64,000 nt of DNA, taken from assembly GCA_033807775.1 (NCBI GenBank), contig CM066312.1, forward strand, positions 27,253,696 to 27,317,695, in the 5' to 3' direction. Positions 51,779 through 63,700 of the stretch are shown here, piece after piece. The stretch's first letter is position 1, and each line of letters starts with the position of its first letter. Below the pieces are notes generated by a model. That model was given only the letters and a program-made list of their open reading frames with translations, was not told the DNA's origin and made no database searches. This DNA comes from Saussurea involucrata. Taxonomy: Eukaryota > Streptophyta > Magnoliopsida > Asterales > Asteraceae. The position numbers and the translations under genes are program-made.

Positions 51779-53402
51779 TGTAACATCCCTTATCCCATAT
51801 ACACGACATATCACACAATATAACACAATTAGATATAACAAACAAACTTCACTTTACATGTACGGTCCGGTAGTCTTTTACAAATAGAAAGAAAACATTT
51901 GAAATACAATCCTTGTGCTATTTGCATCCATAACACTTAACATTCCATTACAACTACTAAATAAGTCAAAAGCGTCGTCTTATAGTCTTCCTTACTAGAC
52001 ATCCATCTCATACTCTACTTACTTGCCCTTACTTGATCCGCCACCTGGAATACATATTTTTAAAACAAAATGAGGGTTAGACCTGTTGGTCTAAGTGAGA
52101 AACCCCTGTTAGTTTAAAAACCATTTATATAAACTTCATTCATATAAATCACGCCACATAATTACATATATCCAATTAAGCTCACACATCGTGTACCTTT
52201 CCTTCTCATTTCCTCCTGGCCATATTAGTGGTAGCAAGCCAACTAATAATATACAACGCTGTACAACATCTACAGCCAAACAACGCTATACAAGTTCTAT
52301 AGCCAATCACACCGGTCTTAAACCCGGCCAACGTATTATAACACATTTATAATACACATGTAAATATAATACCTCACTATATTATAATTCACATATAAAC
52401 ACATAGTCATCAACTATTTCATTCCCAATCCACACATATACGTATTCCAGTTAAAAACGTTTTTAAATTAAAACTCACCTTATTGCTTATCAACACGTTT
52501 CCAAGTCTTCTTAACCGGTTCAGCCTTTTACCCAGAATTCACAAGATCTGTAACACATAGATACAGACATCTCTTTACCACATAAAACACATAAGTCTTA
52601 CTAAGGCTAACAACTCTAAAGAGCTCAAACCCTCAAATGTTGCCCCCAAACTCATACTCAAGTCAAGACTACAGGATAGTCAGTCCTCATTCACTCCCTA
52701 TCTAGTGGTTAACAAAATACAGGTTACTGGATACTTGACAGCATCTAAAACTCTCAAAAATGGCCAAACAGCAAAAGTATCCGGATACCACAAGTTACCC
52801 GGACAACCCTACTTTTCCGGACAGCATGACTTTTCCGGACAAAAGGACTTTTCCGGACAAAACCACTAATCCGGACAAAATAAGAAAAAGGGAATTTACC
52901 CGGATAAAAGACGCGTCCGGACACCTTCATAAAATCATCCGGACACCACCAACAAAACCATCTGGGCACATTCAAACCGTGTCCGGACACCTCTGTCGGT
53001 TTGTCTATTTTCGACCCAGAAAATCGCAGATTCAATACCAGATGCATTTCTAGCTATTCTACTCCGATAGAAACATTCCACAAGCAATTACAGACATAAA
53101 TTACAAAGGAACATACCTTAAATCCTTTCCAAGTACACCAATTGATGCCCTAACCATTCTTTTCCTCTTTTCCTCTTTTACTCTCAAAACACACACACAC
53201 ACACTGAATTGTTTGCTGAATTTATGAAATATCCTAACACCTAATCAGATATTTATGACCATAATTACTACTTCAGCCCCTACCCTTTTCATTACTAAAC
53301 AATATACCCCTAAACTTATAATTTCACCCAAATTCACCCTAAACATTTATAGTAAAGTTAATTAAATTTAACGAAACTAACGAACTTACCCGGGGTATTA
53401 CA
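51779..53402 (-). repeat. LTR of gypsy family G (1624 bp)
   Basis: On the minus strand it starts TGTAATACCCCGG after the PPT and ends AGGGATGTTACA. It contains a TCCGGA cluster and the TAACCCTCA.. block shared with LTRs I and H. Confidence 0.8.
52770..52995 (-). repeat. TCCGGA motif cluster in gypsy LTR G
   Basis: About twelve TCCGGA motifs at 12-25 bp spacing, e.g. TTTCCGGACA repeated three times near 52825-52855. A continuous open frame on both strands here is only the repeat. Confidence 0.7.
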
Positions 53403-53416
53403 TCATCTCCCCCTTA
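53403..53416 (-). other. Polypurine tract of gypsy G
   Basis: TTAAGGGGGAGATGA on the minus strand directly before the LTR start TGTAATACC. Confidence 0.85.
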
Positions 53417-53440
53417 AGAGAATTCTGTCCCGGAATTCGG

Positions 53441-53926
53441 TTAGGCAAAAAGGTGAGGGTATTTGGTTCTCATTTCCGATTCGGATTCCCACGTGGCATC
53501 CTGACCTCTATGATGCCTCCACTGAACCTTCACTTGCCTGATCTCCTTATTCCGCAGCACTTTGACTTTATGATCAACTATTGCTTCCGGTTCTTCCACA
53601 TAATTCAGTATTTCGTCGACTTGTATCTCTGGTAGGGAGACTGCCTGATCTTGAGTAGCTAAACACTTTCGGAAGTTTGATACGTGAAATGCATTATGAA
53701 TTCTGCTCAACTCTGGTGGAAGATCTAATCTGTAAGCTACCTCCCCGATCCTTTCAGTGATTGCAAATGGTCCAATATACCTTGGGCTAAGCTTACACTG
53801 TCGACCGAATCTGATGACTCCTTTCCACGGCGAAACCTTTAACATTACGTAATCCCCAACTTGAAATTCCAACGGCTTTCGACGGCGATCAGCGTAACTC
53901 TTCTGTCTATCTTGAGCCACTTTCAA
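53441..53926 (-). CDS. Gypsy G integrase C-terminus with chromodomain-like end
   Basis: It reads DRQKSYADRRRKPLEFQVGDYVMLKVSPWKG, the GPY/F-type integrase tail, PRYIGPFAITERIGEVAYRLDLP, FHVSNFRKCL, and then EAIVDHKVKVLRNKEIRQVKVQWRHH...ATWE. The last block is the chromodomain-like tail of chromoviruses (Tekay/Del type), which is thought to direct integration to certain chromatin. The stop at 53441 lies 25 bp before the PPT. It is in line with the integrase frame at 53963, from which one TAG codon (near 53961) separates it; the Met at 53926 is internal. Confidence 0.85.
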   Translation of the reverse strand: MKVAQDRQKSYADRRRKPLEFQVGDYVMLKVSPWKGVIRFGRQCKLSPRYIGPFAITERIGEVAYRLDLPPELSRIHNAFHVSNFRKCLATQDQAVSLPEIQVDEILNYVEEPEAIVDHKVKVLRNKEIRQVKVQWRHHRGQDATWESESEMRTKYPHLFA

Positions 53927-53962
53927 TCTTTCTCGGATCTGTGTAACCTTATCGGCGGTTAA

Positions 53963-54793
53963 CTAAACTATTTCCGGCCCCGCTAATTGTTTCTCTCCCA
54001 CTTCGTTCCAACACAGAGGCGTTCGACATTTCCTACCATACAGTACTTCAAACGGTGCCGCTTGTATGCTGGAATGATAACTGTTGTTGTAAGCGATTTC
54101 GATTAACGGCAAATGCTTATCCCACGATCCCCCAAAATCAACAATACAAGCCCGGAGCATATCTTCTAAGGTCTGAATTGTTCGTTCACTCTGTCCATCT
54201 GTTTGAGGATGATACGTCGTATTTAACTTTATTTGAGTCCCCATTTCCCTTTGAAAGCTTCTCCAAAATCTTGAAGTAAAACGACTATCACGATCAGAAA
54301 TGATCGAGATTGGAACTCCATGTCGAGTTACTATTTCATTAATGTATAACTTAGCTAATCGCTCCAATGAATCGGTTTCCTTTATTGGTAGGAAGTGTGC
54401 AGACTTTGACAACCTGTCGACGATCACCCAAATAGAATCGAATCCCTTCGGAGTTCTTGGTAGCTTTGTGATAAAGTCCGTGGTAATCTGCTCCCACTTC
54501 CACATAGGTATTTCTAGTCGTTGTAGTTGACCAAATGGCTTTTGATGTTCGATCTTTACCTTCCTACAAGTATCACACCGTTCTACATACTGAGCAATCC
54601 CTCTTTTTATCCCCGGCCACCAATAGAATTGCTTTAGGTCTTTATACATCTTGTTTGTACCTGGGTGAATAGAGAAACGGGATTGATGAGCTTCTTGTAA
54701 AACACGATCACGTAACCCACCCAAACGAGGTACCCACACTCTGTTTCCCAGACACAATAACCCCCGATCATCTTTTACTAGCAATGCTGACAT
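53963..54793 (-). CDS. Gypsy G integrase core
   Basis: The HHCC zinc domain is visible (HQSRFSIHPGTNKMY...CDTCRKVK), then the catalytic core: TTDFITKLP with the first Asp, ISDRDSRFTSRFW with the second, and the Glu in GQSERTIQTLEDML. The copy stops at TAG after GPEIV. Upstream a stop near 54854 separates it from RNase H. In the living element this would be one polyprotein. Confidence 0.87.
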   Translation of the reverse strand: MSALLVKDDRGLLCLGNRVWVPRLGGLRDRVLQEAHQSRFSIHPGTNKMYKDLKQFYWWPGIKRGIAQYVERCDTCRKVKIEHQKPFGQLQRLEIPMWKWEQITTDFITKLPRTPKGFDSIWVIVDRLSKSAHFLPIKETDSLERLAKLYINEIVTRHGVPISIISDRDSRFTSRFWRSFQREMGTQIKLNTTYHPQTDGQSERTIQTLEDMLRACIVDFGGSWDKHLPLIEIAYNNSYHSSIQAAPFEVLYGRKCRTPLCWNEVGEKQLAGPEIV

Positions 54794-54853
54794 CCCCGCT
54801 AACCGTTCTGATTTCAGATGTTCATCCTGATAAGCCTCCGCTTGACACTTCTG

Positions 54854-55285
54854 CTATTCGTCAAATATGTTGGGTAGGAGTTCAGTTCGTATTGAAATAA
54901 CTTTTATTGTTCCACTCCTTTCTTGACGACTGAGCGCATCTGCCACTACATTCGCCTTTCCCGGGTGATAAAGGATTTCACAGTCGTAATCATTCAGCAA
55001 TTCCAACCATCTCCTTTGTCTCATATTTAGTTCCTTCTGATCAAAGAGATGTTGAAGACTCTTGTGGTCAGTATAAATCTGACATTTGGAACCATACAAA
55101 TAATGTCTCCAAATCTTTAACGCGAAAACGACTGCAGCAAGCTCCATATCGTGCGTAGGATACTGTCGTTCATGATCCTTCAGTTGGCGAGAAGCATAAG
55201 CTATAACCTTTCCACGCTGCATAAGCACACAACCCAATCCCAATTTAGACGCATCACTGTAAACGACAAAGTCTTCAGTGCGATG
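54854..55285 (-). pseudogene. Gypsy G RNase H (truncated)
   Basis: It starts in the middle of RNase H: FVVYSDASKLGLGCVLMQ, VIAYASRQLKDHE, LAAVVFALKIWRHYLYG, YTDHKSLQHLF, GKANVVADALSR. The Asp, Glu and second Asp of the catalytic set are present. The homology stops abruptly near 55285. No reverse transcriptase, protease or gag of G is found, and the sequence to the right belongs to the plus-strand H side. Confidence 0.82.
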
Positions 55286-56777
55286 TTATGAGTGAGGGAT
55301 GTACAGTTATGTAATGGCATTAATTGCCAAGCTAAATGTACCCGCTAGTATCGTAGTGAGGTGATGTTAGAGAGAAAGAAAGCATAATATAGAAGCTTTT
55401 GGGATTTTCGGATGAGATGTTCGATCTATTAACCAGATTGTTGGAGCTTATAGAGGGTAAGTTGACTGTGTGGTGTGATTAGGATCGGAGTGAAAGGACG
55501 GAGTAGTGATGGGAGATTACCCATAGGAGAAACCAAGTGTTTTGGTTGTAAAAGTCGCTAAGTGGGTATATGTTGAGATCATTGGAAGTTTAAAGAAAGA
55601 TGAAGAGTGCGTTAGTCAAATTGTGTTATAGTAAGTGCTAAATCTCTAAAGAGCATGAATTGTTTCTTATGTGTGAGGGAATGATCCTAGAAGGAATCAG
55701 TTGGAAATTTGGTTGTGTTTAAAGAATGACATGATGATGAATATGGGACGGAATGGTAGTATGATCATTAGTTGATTTGAAACGTCATGATAGAGGTATA
55801 AGCCTTTGGTTGATGGATTAAAATTTTATGGAATTGTTAAGTAATGACATTTATTTGTTATTACAGAGTGCGTTATGATTCTACCGAAATTCTTACTAAG
55901 AGTCGATAAGGGAAAATCTAAAGGTTAAAGTGAGAAGTTGATGATAGTATGATGGATTATGTAAATTTCAAATTATTTGGTAAGTTGTGAATGGTAGAGT
56001 TACTCAGTGGAGTTGTTAGTTAAGAAATCGGTTTAGGCTGATGGATGTGGTGAATGCCAGCATATCGAGATGTGATGCTAAGTTATGACATTAAGTGATT
56101 AAATATGATAACTTATGGGTGTTAGAACGAAATGAATTGCAACTAAATCGGAGTTTATCAGTTGAAATGAGTGGGTCGAGTTAAAGTTGCTTGTGATAAA
56201 GAGAAGGGATTGTACTGTTGGGTGCGGTAAGGATCAGTGGTTTTATTGCACTAGCCAGGAGAGACAGTTGAGTTCGGAAACTGTTGGTGTGGTCGTGATG
56301 GGGATAAGAATAATTAGGGAGTGGTAAGTACTGAGATACTTACAACTTGTGTTCACATGTTATGATTTATAAGATGGAATTTCGGGAGTTCGTGGGAAAG
56401 TGTTATTGAGAATTTGAGATTTACATTGATCGTTAAGGAATTATTTAAGGTAAATCTAAAGAAGGAAGCCGGGATGACCTTTGTTTTTACGTATCTATCT
56501 GATCTTATGTCGTTGTGGTTAATCGAAAGAAGGATAGAATCCGAGATTCGTGGCATTCCTGAAGTGATAGATTCGACTGAAAGATGAAAAAAAAAGATAA
56601 TTGCATGTTTTGGGTTATGAATAGAGATTGTGAGTTAAATCAGAGTTGCGCAGCAAATGCGTGAAAGTAGGTTGTTATTGTTTTGTTATTAGAAAGATTT
56701 ATTTCGAGAATTGAGATTCAAGTTTGATAACCAAGGGCACCGGTTAGTGCTAGAGTGAATTCCGGGACGGAATTCCA
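55286..56777 (+). other. Internal non-coding sequence of gypsy H
   Basis: No coding block is recognised on either strand in these 1.5 kb. It ends in GAATTCCGGGACGGAATTCC before the PPT at 56778, a phrase also found near the PPT of G (GAATTCCGGGACAGAATTC), so it is probably the 3' non-coding part of a related element. Confidence 0.5.
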
Positions 56778-56792
56778 TTAAGGAGGGGAGAT
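56778..56792 (+). other. Polypurine tract of gypsy H
   Basis: TTAAGGAGGGGAGAT before the LTR start TGTAATAACC. Confidence 0.75.
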
Positions 56793-59246
56793 TGTAATAA
56801 CCCAAAATAATGTAACATGTTTTTAAAATGAAAGTTAGGGATGGTAATTGAATATTGCACAAAGTATGGGGGTAAAATATAGAAATTAGGAACTCAATTC
56901 CCTTTTTCTTTTGTGATGAGCTGATTTTATTGTTGGAAGAAAGAAAAGCAATTAGTTTTAGGGTTTTGTGGAGGCTGTCATCGAGTTAGACAAAAAGAGA
57001 GAAAGAGGAGATGGTCTTGTGAGTGTCTTGTGTGTGCAGCCGGCAGAGAGAGAGACTGCGGGAGAGAGAGCAGCGAGAGGGAGAGAGAGTTGCGTGAGAG
57101 AGAGAGAGAGCAGCGAGAGAGAGTTAGAGATGCGTGAGAGAGATGGAGGCTGCAAGAGAGAGAGAAATAGACGACGAGAGATGGAGATGGTGGTTGGGTT
57201 CGCCGGCGACGGAGAAGATGACCGGAGGGGCGGCTGATGAGCGCCGGCAGTCGGCTGCCGGTGGTGGTGGTGGTCGTCGGCGGCGGTATGGCTGGACAGC
57301 AGACTTCCTTTTTCGTGAGGTTTATTTTGGTAAGAAATCAATCTCTCCTTGTTATTTCTTGCATTTTTGGGTAGATGAGTATATCAATTAATGATTTAGT
57401 TTCATGTTTGAACACTGTGTAATCATAGTTTCATAGATTTATAAAGGGTTAAGGCAACTGTTTATAAGGATTTTGGGTGTTAAAGAGTAATACGTAATTA
57501 CGTACCAATTTATGAGAAAGGATTGAATGCTAATTTTTCTAAGTGATTCTGTTGATTCGGGAAATTTCTTGGTTCTAAGGTCTGTTCAGAAATCGCTGTT
57601 CCGGTAGTTTGCACATGGCCGGAAATTTAATGGTTTCATCGGTCGGAGTTGGGGCTTTGAAACAGTGCCGGAACTCCTCTAATTTTTCCTTGGGCCACGT
57701 GACCACAATTAGAATTTTTGTTTGAGGCCATGTGATCGGTTGTAGCCATTTCTATGCAAACCGAATTTGTGGACCATATTTATTATAGGAATTTGAATTT
57801 ATTGATCTCGGTTGTTGGACCCGAAATCCATACCTCCATTATGGGCCGGAGCTTGTGCTATATGAGGACCAAGTCACATGATCAATTTAGTTGTAATCCT
57901 TATAGTTAGGCCATGTGTTAAGTTTAATTGAAAACCAAGTTGGGACACGTGTAAAGTTAATACAAACTTGAAGTTTGTTGTTTCTTTGAGCACGTGATCA
58001 AGAAATCCAATTGTAGGGCCAAAGTTATTTAAATTAATCGAACATCGAGAGCCATGAGTTGGCAAGTGGACCGTAGTAGTCCAATAATCTTTTGAGTGTG
58101 ATCCATATTTCGTTGTTCATTAAATGGATGGGCCGAACCACATTAGTAATGTAATTTAACTCCATATTTTAAGTGAACCGAGGTTCTTTTAGGTAAATTT
58201 TAATGGACCCTAATCCAATTAGTTGTTTAACCGAGAGTCACCAAATATTAATGGATTCAAATCCAATTAATTGTGGGGCGAGAGTAAAATTAGTACTTTA
58301 AGTAATTGAGACAAATAGGGGTTTAATTAATTAAGTCGAGAAGGGGATTATTAATTAAGCCCAGTTTATGTGATGGGTGTAAATTGTAGGTTCGTGACGA
58401 GATGATCGGTACGGGTAAACATTTCTAATCTGGACCTCAGGTGAGTTCCCTAAACCCTTTTACGACGCAAAGTGTTAAATGTTTTAACTGATTATGGTTT
58501 CAATTACGAGCACGAACTGTTTGTAACTGTCATGCATGTTTTTCCATGAACTACACGTTTTACTTAAGAAAGCTTATTATGATATGATGAAATGAGATTG
58601 ATGATTCAAAGGATTTAAAGTTGCATGTTTTATGAAAAGAATGATGTGCTATGTGGAGTCGGTCTGCACTGTGGGGTCAGAGAGTGATCCTCGGGATCTG
58701 ATGATCCCTTGGATATGTATGACAGACTGGTAGGTTGGAATTCGTTTCCTCCTATTTCGAGTAGATGGGAGTCTGCGTAGGCTCCGGGAAGGGGGGTCTG
58801 TGTAGGCTCCGGAAGAGGCGAGAGGGGAGTCTGCTGGGGCCCCGATCGCGGAATGTTTATGTGATCCATACACAGTGCAGTACCATGTTTGTTGAGATGT
58901 TATGGTTTAATTATAGATCATTTTTAAATGTTTCCAACTGCTTTACATGATGTTTTTGGAGGGAATTCACTAGACCTTTTGGTCTAACCCTCACTTTTCA
59001 AAACTAAACCATTTTCAGGTAAGCTTTTAGTAGGAGGCTCAGGTAAGAGAGCAAGAGCAAGATAGAGTACAGATGCAGCTAGAGATGGTGCAAGTGCCTC
59101 TTGTAGAAGTTATAATATTCTCAATTGTGTATAGGTTGTTTCCGCCAACCTTAGTTTTAGACGAATGTAATGACTTTTTGGGACCCAGATTTGTAGATGT
59201 TATGATTTAATGTTATGTATATTCTGTGGATTATTGGGTTGTTACA
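56793..59246 (+). repeat. LTR of gypsy family H (about 2450 bp)
   Basis: It starts TGTAATAACCC and ends GGGTTGTTACA, followed by TCATG. A GA-rich stretch (57040-57180, many GAGAGA runs) and GC-rich CGGCGG text follow the presumed transcription start. The 58960-59030 part matches LTRs I and G. Open frames at 56968-57391 are only the GA and GC repeats. It is clearly longer than LTR G and differs from it over most of its length. Confidence 0.72.
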
Positions 59247-59251
59247 TCATG

Positions 59252-60235
59252 CCTCATATATCTCATTGTTATCATTACTCTTTAGGTTCTTCTTTAACCA
59301 AAACATTTGTAAAGGCATTGGAGTTGATTAATAGGATTTTAGTGAAAAAATTTCGTTCAGAGGTTTTGAGGCTCTGTAGGAACTTGCAGAAGCTCTGTCA
59401 GGGCCAGTAGAAGCTCTATGAAAGAAAATTTCTCATAACTAAAAATCTATCAACGATTTTGATCATCCAAGTTTTGATTTGTACTAAGAAACGTTTTTCG
59501 GACATATTTGAAAGTTGGTGTCCGAGAAAACTGTTATGGAAAAAGTTTTGTTCGAGAAGGTCATGGTGTGTGTGTTTGGTTTCCGAGATAACATTCCAAA
59601 AGATCGATAGAGGTTAAATTTGCGATCACAGAGCATATTTCTGGCAGAACCTCTGTTGAGCTCAGCAGAGGCTCTATGACCTCAAATTTCTCATAACTCA
59701 AATTTTATGAACCTTTTTGATCTTTTGATTTTTGAAATGTTATCCACAGTATATTTAGGACGTATTTGACAATTTGTGTCCCATAAAACTGTTTTCAAAA
59801 ACTTTTTGTACGAGAGACGTACCTTTTGGTTCTTCTTTTCTCGGCAGTGATGTTTGACTTCTGTCGATATAGATTTATTTGACACTTTTCTTTGGCTCCC
59901 CCTTGAAAGATTAACCTCTGTATATCATTTCAAGGTTCCTTTTTCTCCCCCCTGATCTAACCATCTCTGTAGATCAAGTAATTTCCTTCTGCTCCCCCTT
60001 GACCTATGCTTGGATCAAAATAGGATAAGTTTTGCATAGTACATAGGTCATGTTTACCAGAGGTTCTGTGGTGGTCGTCAGAGGTTCTGAGCAGACCTAC
60101 AGAAGATCTGTGATTTCAATAACTATTTAAGATTGAGAATTTACATACAGAAAGAAATCAATCAAAGCATTTAAATAAAGTAGTAAAAATATATATTTAT
60201 TCATAGAAGATAAAGCTATACTCTACAGAGGATTT
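59252..60235 (-). other. Element F post-pol spacer with repeats and PPT-like motifs
   Basis: Continuation of the F spacer behind the gypsy insertion. Two diverged copies of a block of about 230 bp (AGAGGCTCTAT..TTTCTCATAACT..) begin near 59370 and 59640. CTCCCCCTTG-type motifs (minus-strand PPT-like) occur near 59897, 59953 and 59992. CTCTGT/ACAGAG words are frequent. No gene is present. Confidence 0.6.
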
Positions 60236-61522
60236 TTATGTCATATTAATCATTCCTAACTTACCCACCAAGAAATTGAATCTTTTCTCGTCTAAGGCTT
60301 TGGTGAATAAGTCCGCAAGTTGGTATTCTGTGGGCACGAAATGCATCTCGATTGTATCGTGTTCAACATGATGTTTCAAGAAGTGGTACCTTATATCGAT
60401 ATGCTTGGTTTTGGAAAGTTGCACAGGATTGGCAGAGATGGCAATGGCACTTTTGGAATCACAGAAGATGGGTTTTTTGAATAGAATGTGGCCGTAGTCT
60501 TTTAGCTGAGTCTTCATCCACAGAACCTGAGAACAACAGCTAGCAGCAGCAACGTATTCAGCTTCTGCCGTAGATGTTGACACACAGTTCTGCTTTTTGG
60601 AGGTCCAACTGACTAGCTTACCACCTAGGAATTGACAACTCCCAGAGGTACTCTTTCTGTCGAGCATGCATCCTCCATAGTCTGAATCTGTATAAGCTTT
60701 AAGACAAAAGCCAGAGATCTGTGGATACCAGAGACCAAGATTTTTGGTCCCCTTTAGGTATCTAAAGATTCTCTTAACAACATCATAATGTGATTTCTTA
60801 GGATTAGCTTGATAACGTGCACAAATACATGTGGCATGCATAATGTCAGGTCTGTTTGCAGTTAAGTATAACAGAGATCCAATCATGCCTCTGTAGAGAG
60901 TGCATTCTACAGAGATGCCATCTGGATCTAAGAATAACTTATTTCCAGTGGCCATTGGAGTTTTCATGATAGAGGAATCAGAGAGGCTATATTTGGAAAG
61001 AATGTCAGAGACATATTTAGCCTGAGTTATAAAAATTCCCTCTGATGATTGTTTGACTTAGAGTCCGAGGAAGAATGTTAATTCTCCCATCATACTCATT
61101 TCAAACTCACTCTGCATGAGTTTTTCAAAACTTTTGCACTTTTCTGCATTAGTAGACCCAAAAATTATGTCGTCCACATAGATTTGTACAAACATTATTT
61201 CACTGTTTTTACGTTTATAGAATAAGGTTGTATCTGTTGTACCTCTGTCGTAGCCATTGACTAGAAGAAAAGTAGAAAGTCGTTCGTACCATGCTCTTGG
61301 AGCCTGTTTTAGTCCGTACAGAGCTTTTTCAAGGTAGTATACATGCCTTGGGAACTTTGAACTTTCAAAACCTGGTGGCTGATTTACGTAAACCTCTTCT
61401 TGGATTTCACCGTTGAGAAAAGCTGATTTTACGTCAATCTGATAGACTTTAAAACCTCTGTGGGCTGCGAAGGCTAAGAATATTCTTATTGCTTCGAGTC
61501 GTGCGACAGGGGCAAAATTCAC
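60236..61522 (-). pseudogene. Element F reverse transcriptase (main part) and RNase H
   Basis: RT blocks FAPVARLEAIRIFLAFA, IDVKSAFLNGEI, LKQAPRAWYERL and the catalytic YVDDIIFGST are followed by GELTFFLGL. There a TAA (near 61058) replaces the usual glutamine codon. The frame continues as VKQSSEG.F and reaches RNase H: AYTDSDYGGCMLDRKST, VSWTSKKQNCVSTSTAEAEY, IFCDSKSAIAIS, QLADLFTKALDEKRF, stop at 60236. Apart from that one nonsense codon, this half of pol is intact. The Met at 60967 is internal. Confidence 0.85.
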
Positions 61523-61540
61523 ATCGTAGTCTATGCCTTC

Positions 61541-63700
61541 TTATTGTCTATATCCCTTGGCCACTAAACGTGCTTTGTTTCTGATGACCACCCCATCTTC
61601 ATCCTTCTTATTTTTGTAGACCCATTTAGTCCCAATGGCCTGTTTCCCCCGTGGCAGAGGTACTAGAGTCCAGACTTTGTTGCGTTCAAACTGCAGAAGC
61701 TCATCTTGCATGGCGTCTACCCAGTTTGGGTCATCAAGGGCTTCAGAAATCTTCTTTGGCTCTATCACACTAATAAAGTTTGTAAAGAAACAGAAATTAG
61801 CAGTGGCAGACCTTGTTTTTACCGTGTCAGAAGGTTCTCCAATTATCTGGCTCAGAGGATGGCTTTTTGTCCACTTAGTTGTGCGTGGAAGATGGTCACC
61901 AATGTCATCTACTAGTTCTTCAGAGGCTTCTTGTTGTTCTACTTCTTCTGGTGGAGCCTCTGTCGTAGAGCGTGCCTTTGTAGTTGATCCTACAGTTTGT
62001 GGAATGATTGGTATGAGTGGTGATGGAGTTTGTTCCTCTGAGGACGTATAGACTTGGTCCTCTATTTCCTCTGTAATTGGTTCCTCTGTGGATTGTGGAG
62101 TTTGTTCTTCAGCAGCTTCTGTGGTCGTTTTCCTTGATGTTTCATCTTCTGCAGTCTCTTCTTCGGTATTTGTATCTGTAGCATTTATAGAAGAAGATGA
62201 AGCATTATCTGGACCAGTTAGAGTCATACCTGTGGGATTTTGATCGACAGAAGATGGTTCTACAGAAGCTCTGATGGTTCCAACAGAGGGATTAATGTCG
62301 TCGTGGACCATCTCTAAAAATAGAAGATTTAAGTCTTCTTTTGCTTGTGAGATGCCAGAGGATTCCCCTTTAAGTCCGAGTTCTGAATTGATTTGTTCAT
62401 AAGTCCTTTGGAATGAATCATCAAAAGAAACATTGATGCTTTCTACGATCTTGCGAATTTTTGTAAGGAATACTCTGTAGGATTTGGAAGTGGCAGAGTA
62501 TCCAATGAATTTTCCTTCGTCTGCTTTTACCTCAAATTTTCCTCTAGGATCTCTGTCGTTTAAGACAAAACATTTACATCCAAACACATGGAAAAACTTG
62601 ATGTTTGGCCGCCTTTTGTTGATCAGTTCGTAAGGAGTCTTGATGTGTCTTTTCACAATGGTTGACCGATTCTGTGTGTAACAAGCGGTAGAAATCGCTT
62701 CTGCCCAAAAGTTCATCGGTAATCCGCATGCTGATAGCATAGTTCTTGCGGCCTCCACGAGCATTCGATTCTTTCTTTCTACTACGCCATTCTGCTGTGG
62801 AGTGCGTGCCGCAGAGAAGTTCTGTGATATTCCTTCTGTAGAAAGATAGGCTTCAATGACACAGTTTTTAAATTCTGTGCCATTGTCACTTCTTAAGTTC
62901 TGTATTTTGCTTTCATAAAGAACTTGGATTCTTTTCATTAGATTTATCAAGATGATTGGAACATCTGATTTCTTTCGGACAAATTCAACCCATGTGAAAC
63001 GCGAATACTCATCAACTAAGACAAGTATGTATTTCTTGCCACCTAGGCTCTGTATGGCAATGGGACCGCAGAGGTCGACATGAAGCATGTATAGAGGCCT
63101 AGTGCAAGACACATCTGTTTTGCCTTTGTGGGAAGTTCTTCTGAATTTTCCCATCTCACAGGCAGAACATAAATGATCTCTATTGAATTTAACATTAGGC
63201 AAACCTTTAACTAGATCAAGTTTGACCAGTTTATCCAAGGTGTGAAAGTTCAAGTGACAGAACCTGTTATGCCATAACCAGGCTTCCTCACTTTTGCAGG
63301 CTACAAGGTAAACTTTGTCCTTGTTCTTGGAACTGAAATTCATTAGATACAGATCACCTCTTCTTTCGGCTCGCAGAAGTTCCATTCCTGTGTCTTCACT
63401 TTGCAGAGAGCAGAAAGTTCTTTTGAATAACACATTGAATCCAGTATCACAAAGTTGGCTTACACTCAGTAGGTTGTGTTTAAGGCCATCCACATATGCA
63501 ACTTTGTATACAGAAACGTCTTTCTTCTTTATGACTCCATAGCCTTTGATGTGTCCCTTCTTGTTGTCTCCAAAAGTTACAGATCCACCATCGAGGGTTT
63601 CTTTGTACATGGATAGTGAACTTTTGTCGCCAGTCATGTGCCTCAAGCATCCGGAGTCTAGATACCAGATAGGCACAGACCGCTTCTGCAAGACAATCAT
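61541..63700 (-). pseudogene. Element F protease, integrase and RT N-terminus (719 aa frame)
   Basis: In order: protease WYLDSGCLRHMTG; zinc domain WLWHNRFCHLNFHTL..CSACEMGK; integrase core HVDLCGPIA, LRSDNGTEFKN and GVVERKNR; the end region HVFGCKCFVLN and FIGYS; a Ser/Thr/Glu-rich linker of about 150 residues (TTEAAEEQTP..); RT entrance NFISVIEPKKISEAL, PNWVDAMQDEL, GTKWVYKNK. It ends at TAA 61541 right after GYRQ, where D reads GAG/GAA (Glu), so RT is cut by a nonsense codon. In the family it is one polyprotein with the frame that follows. Confidence 0.86.

Larger units (their letters stand above)
51779..59246. mobile_element. Gypsy composite G/H with outward-facing LTRs
   Basis: It is flanked by TCATG on both sides (51774-51778 and 59247-59251). 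The left end is an inverted LTR (family G) with PPT and pol on the minus strand. The right end is a plus-strand LTR of another family (H) with its own PPT. Both outer ends are therefore LTR 3' ends (..GATGTTACA and ..GGTTGTTACA). A normal insertion has both LTRs in the same direction. The join lies near 55285, inside the RNase H region of G. The element splits the post-pol spacer of copia F. Confidence 0.75.

Noticed and set aside
56958..57391. Open frames in the GA-rich and GC-rich part of LTR H
   Set aside because: GAGAGA runs give Arg/Glu or Ser/Leu repeats in all frames; it is a simple repeat in an LTR leader region.
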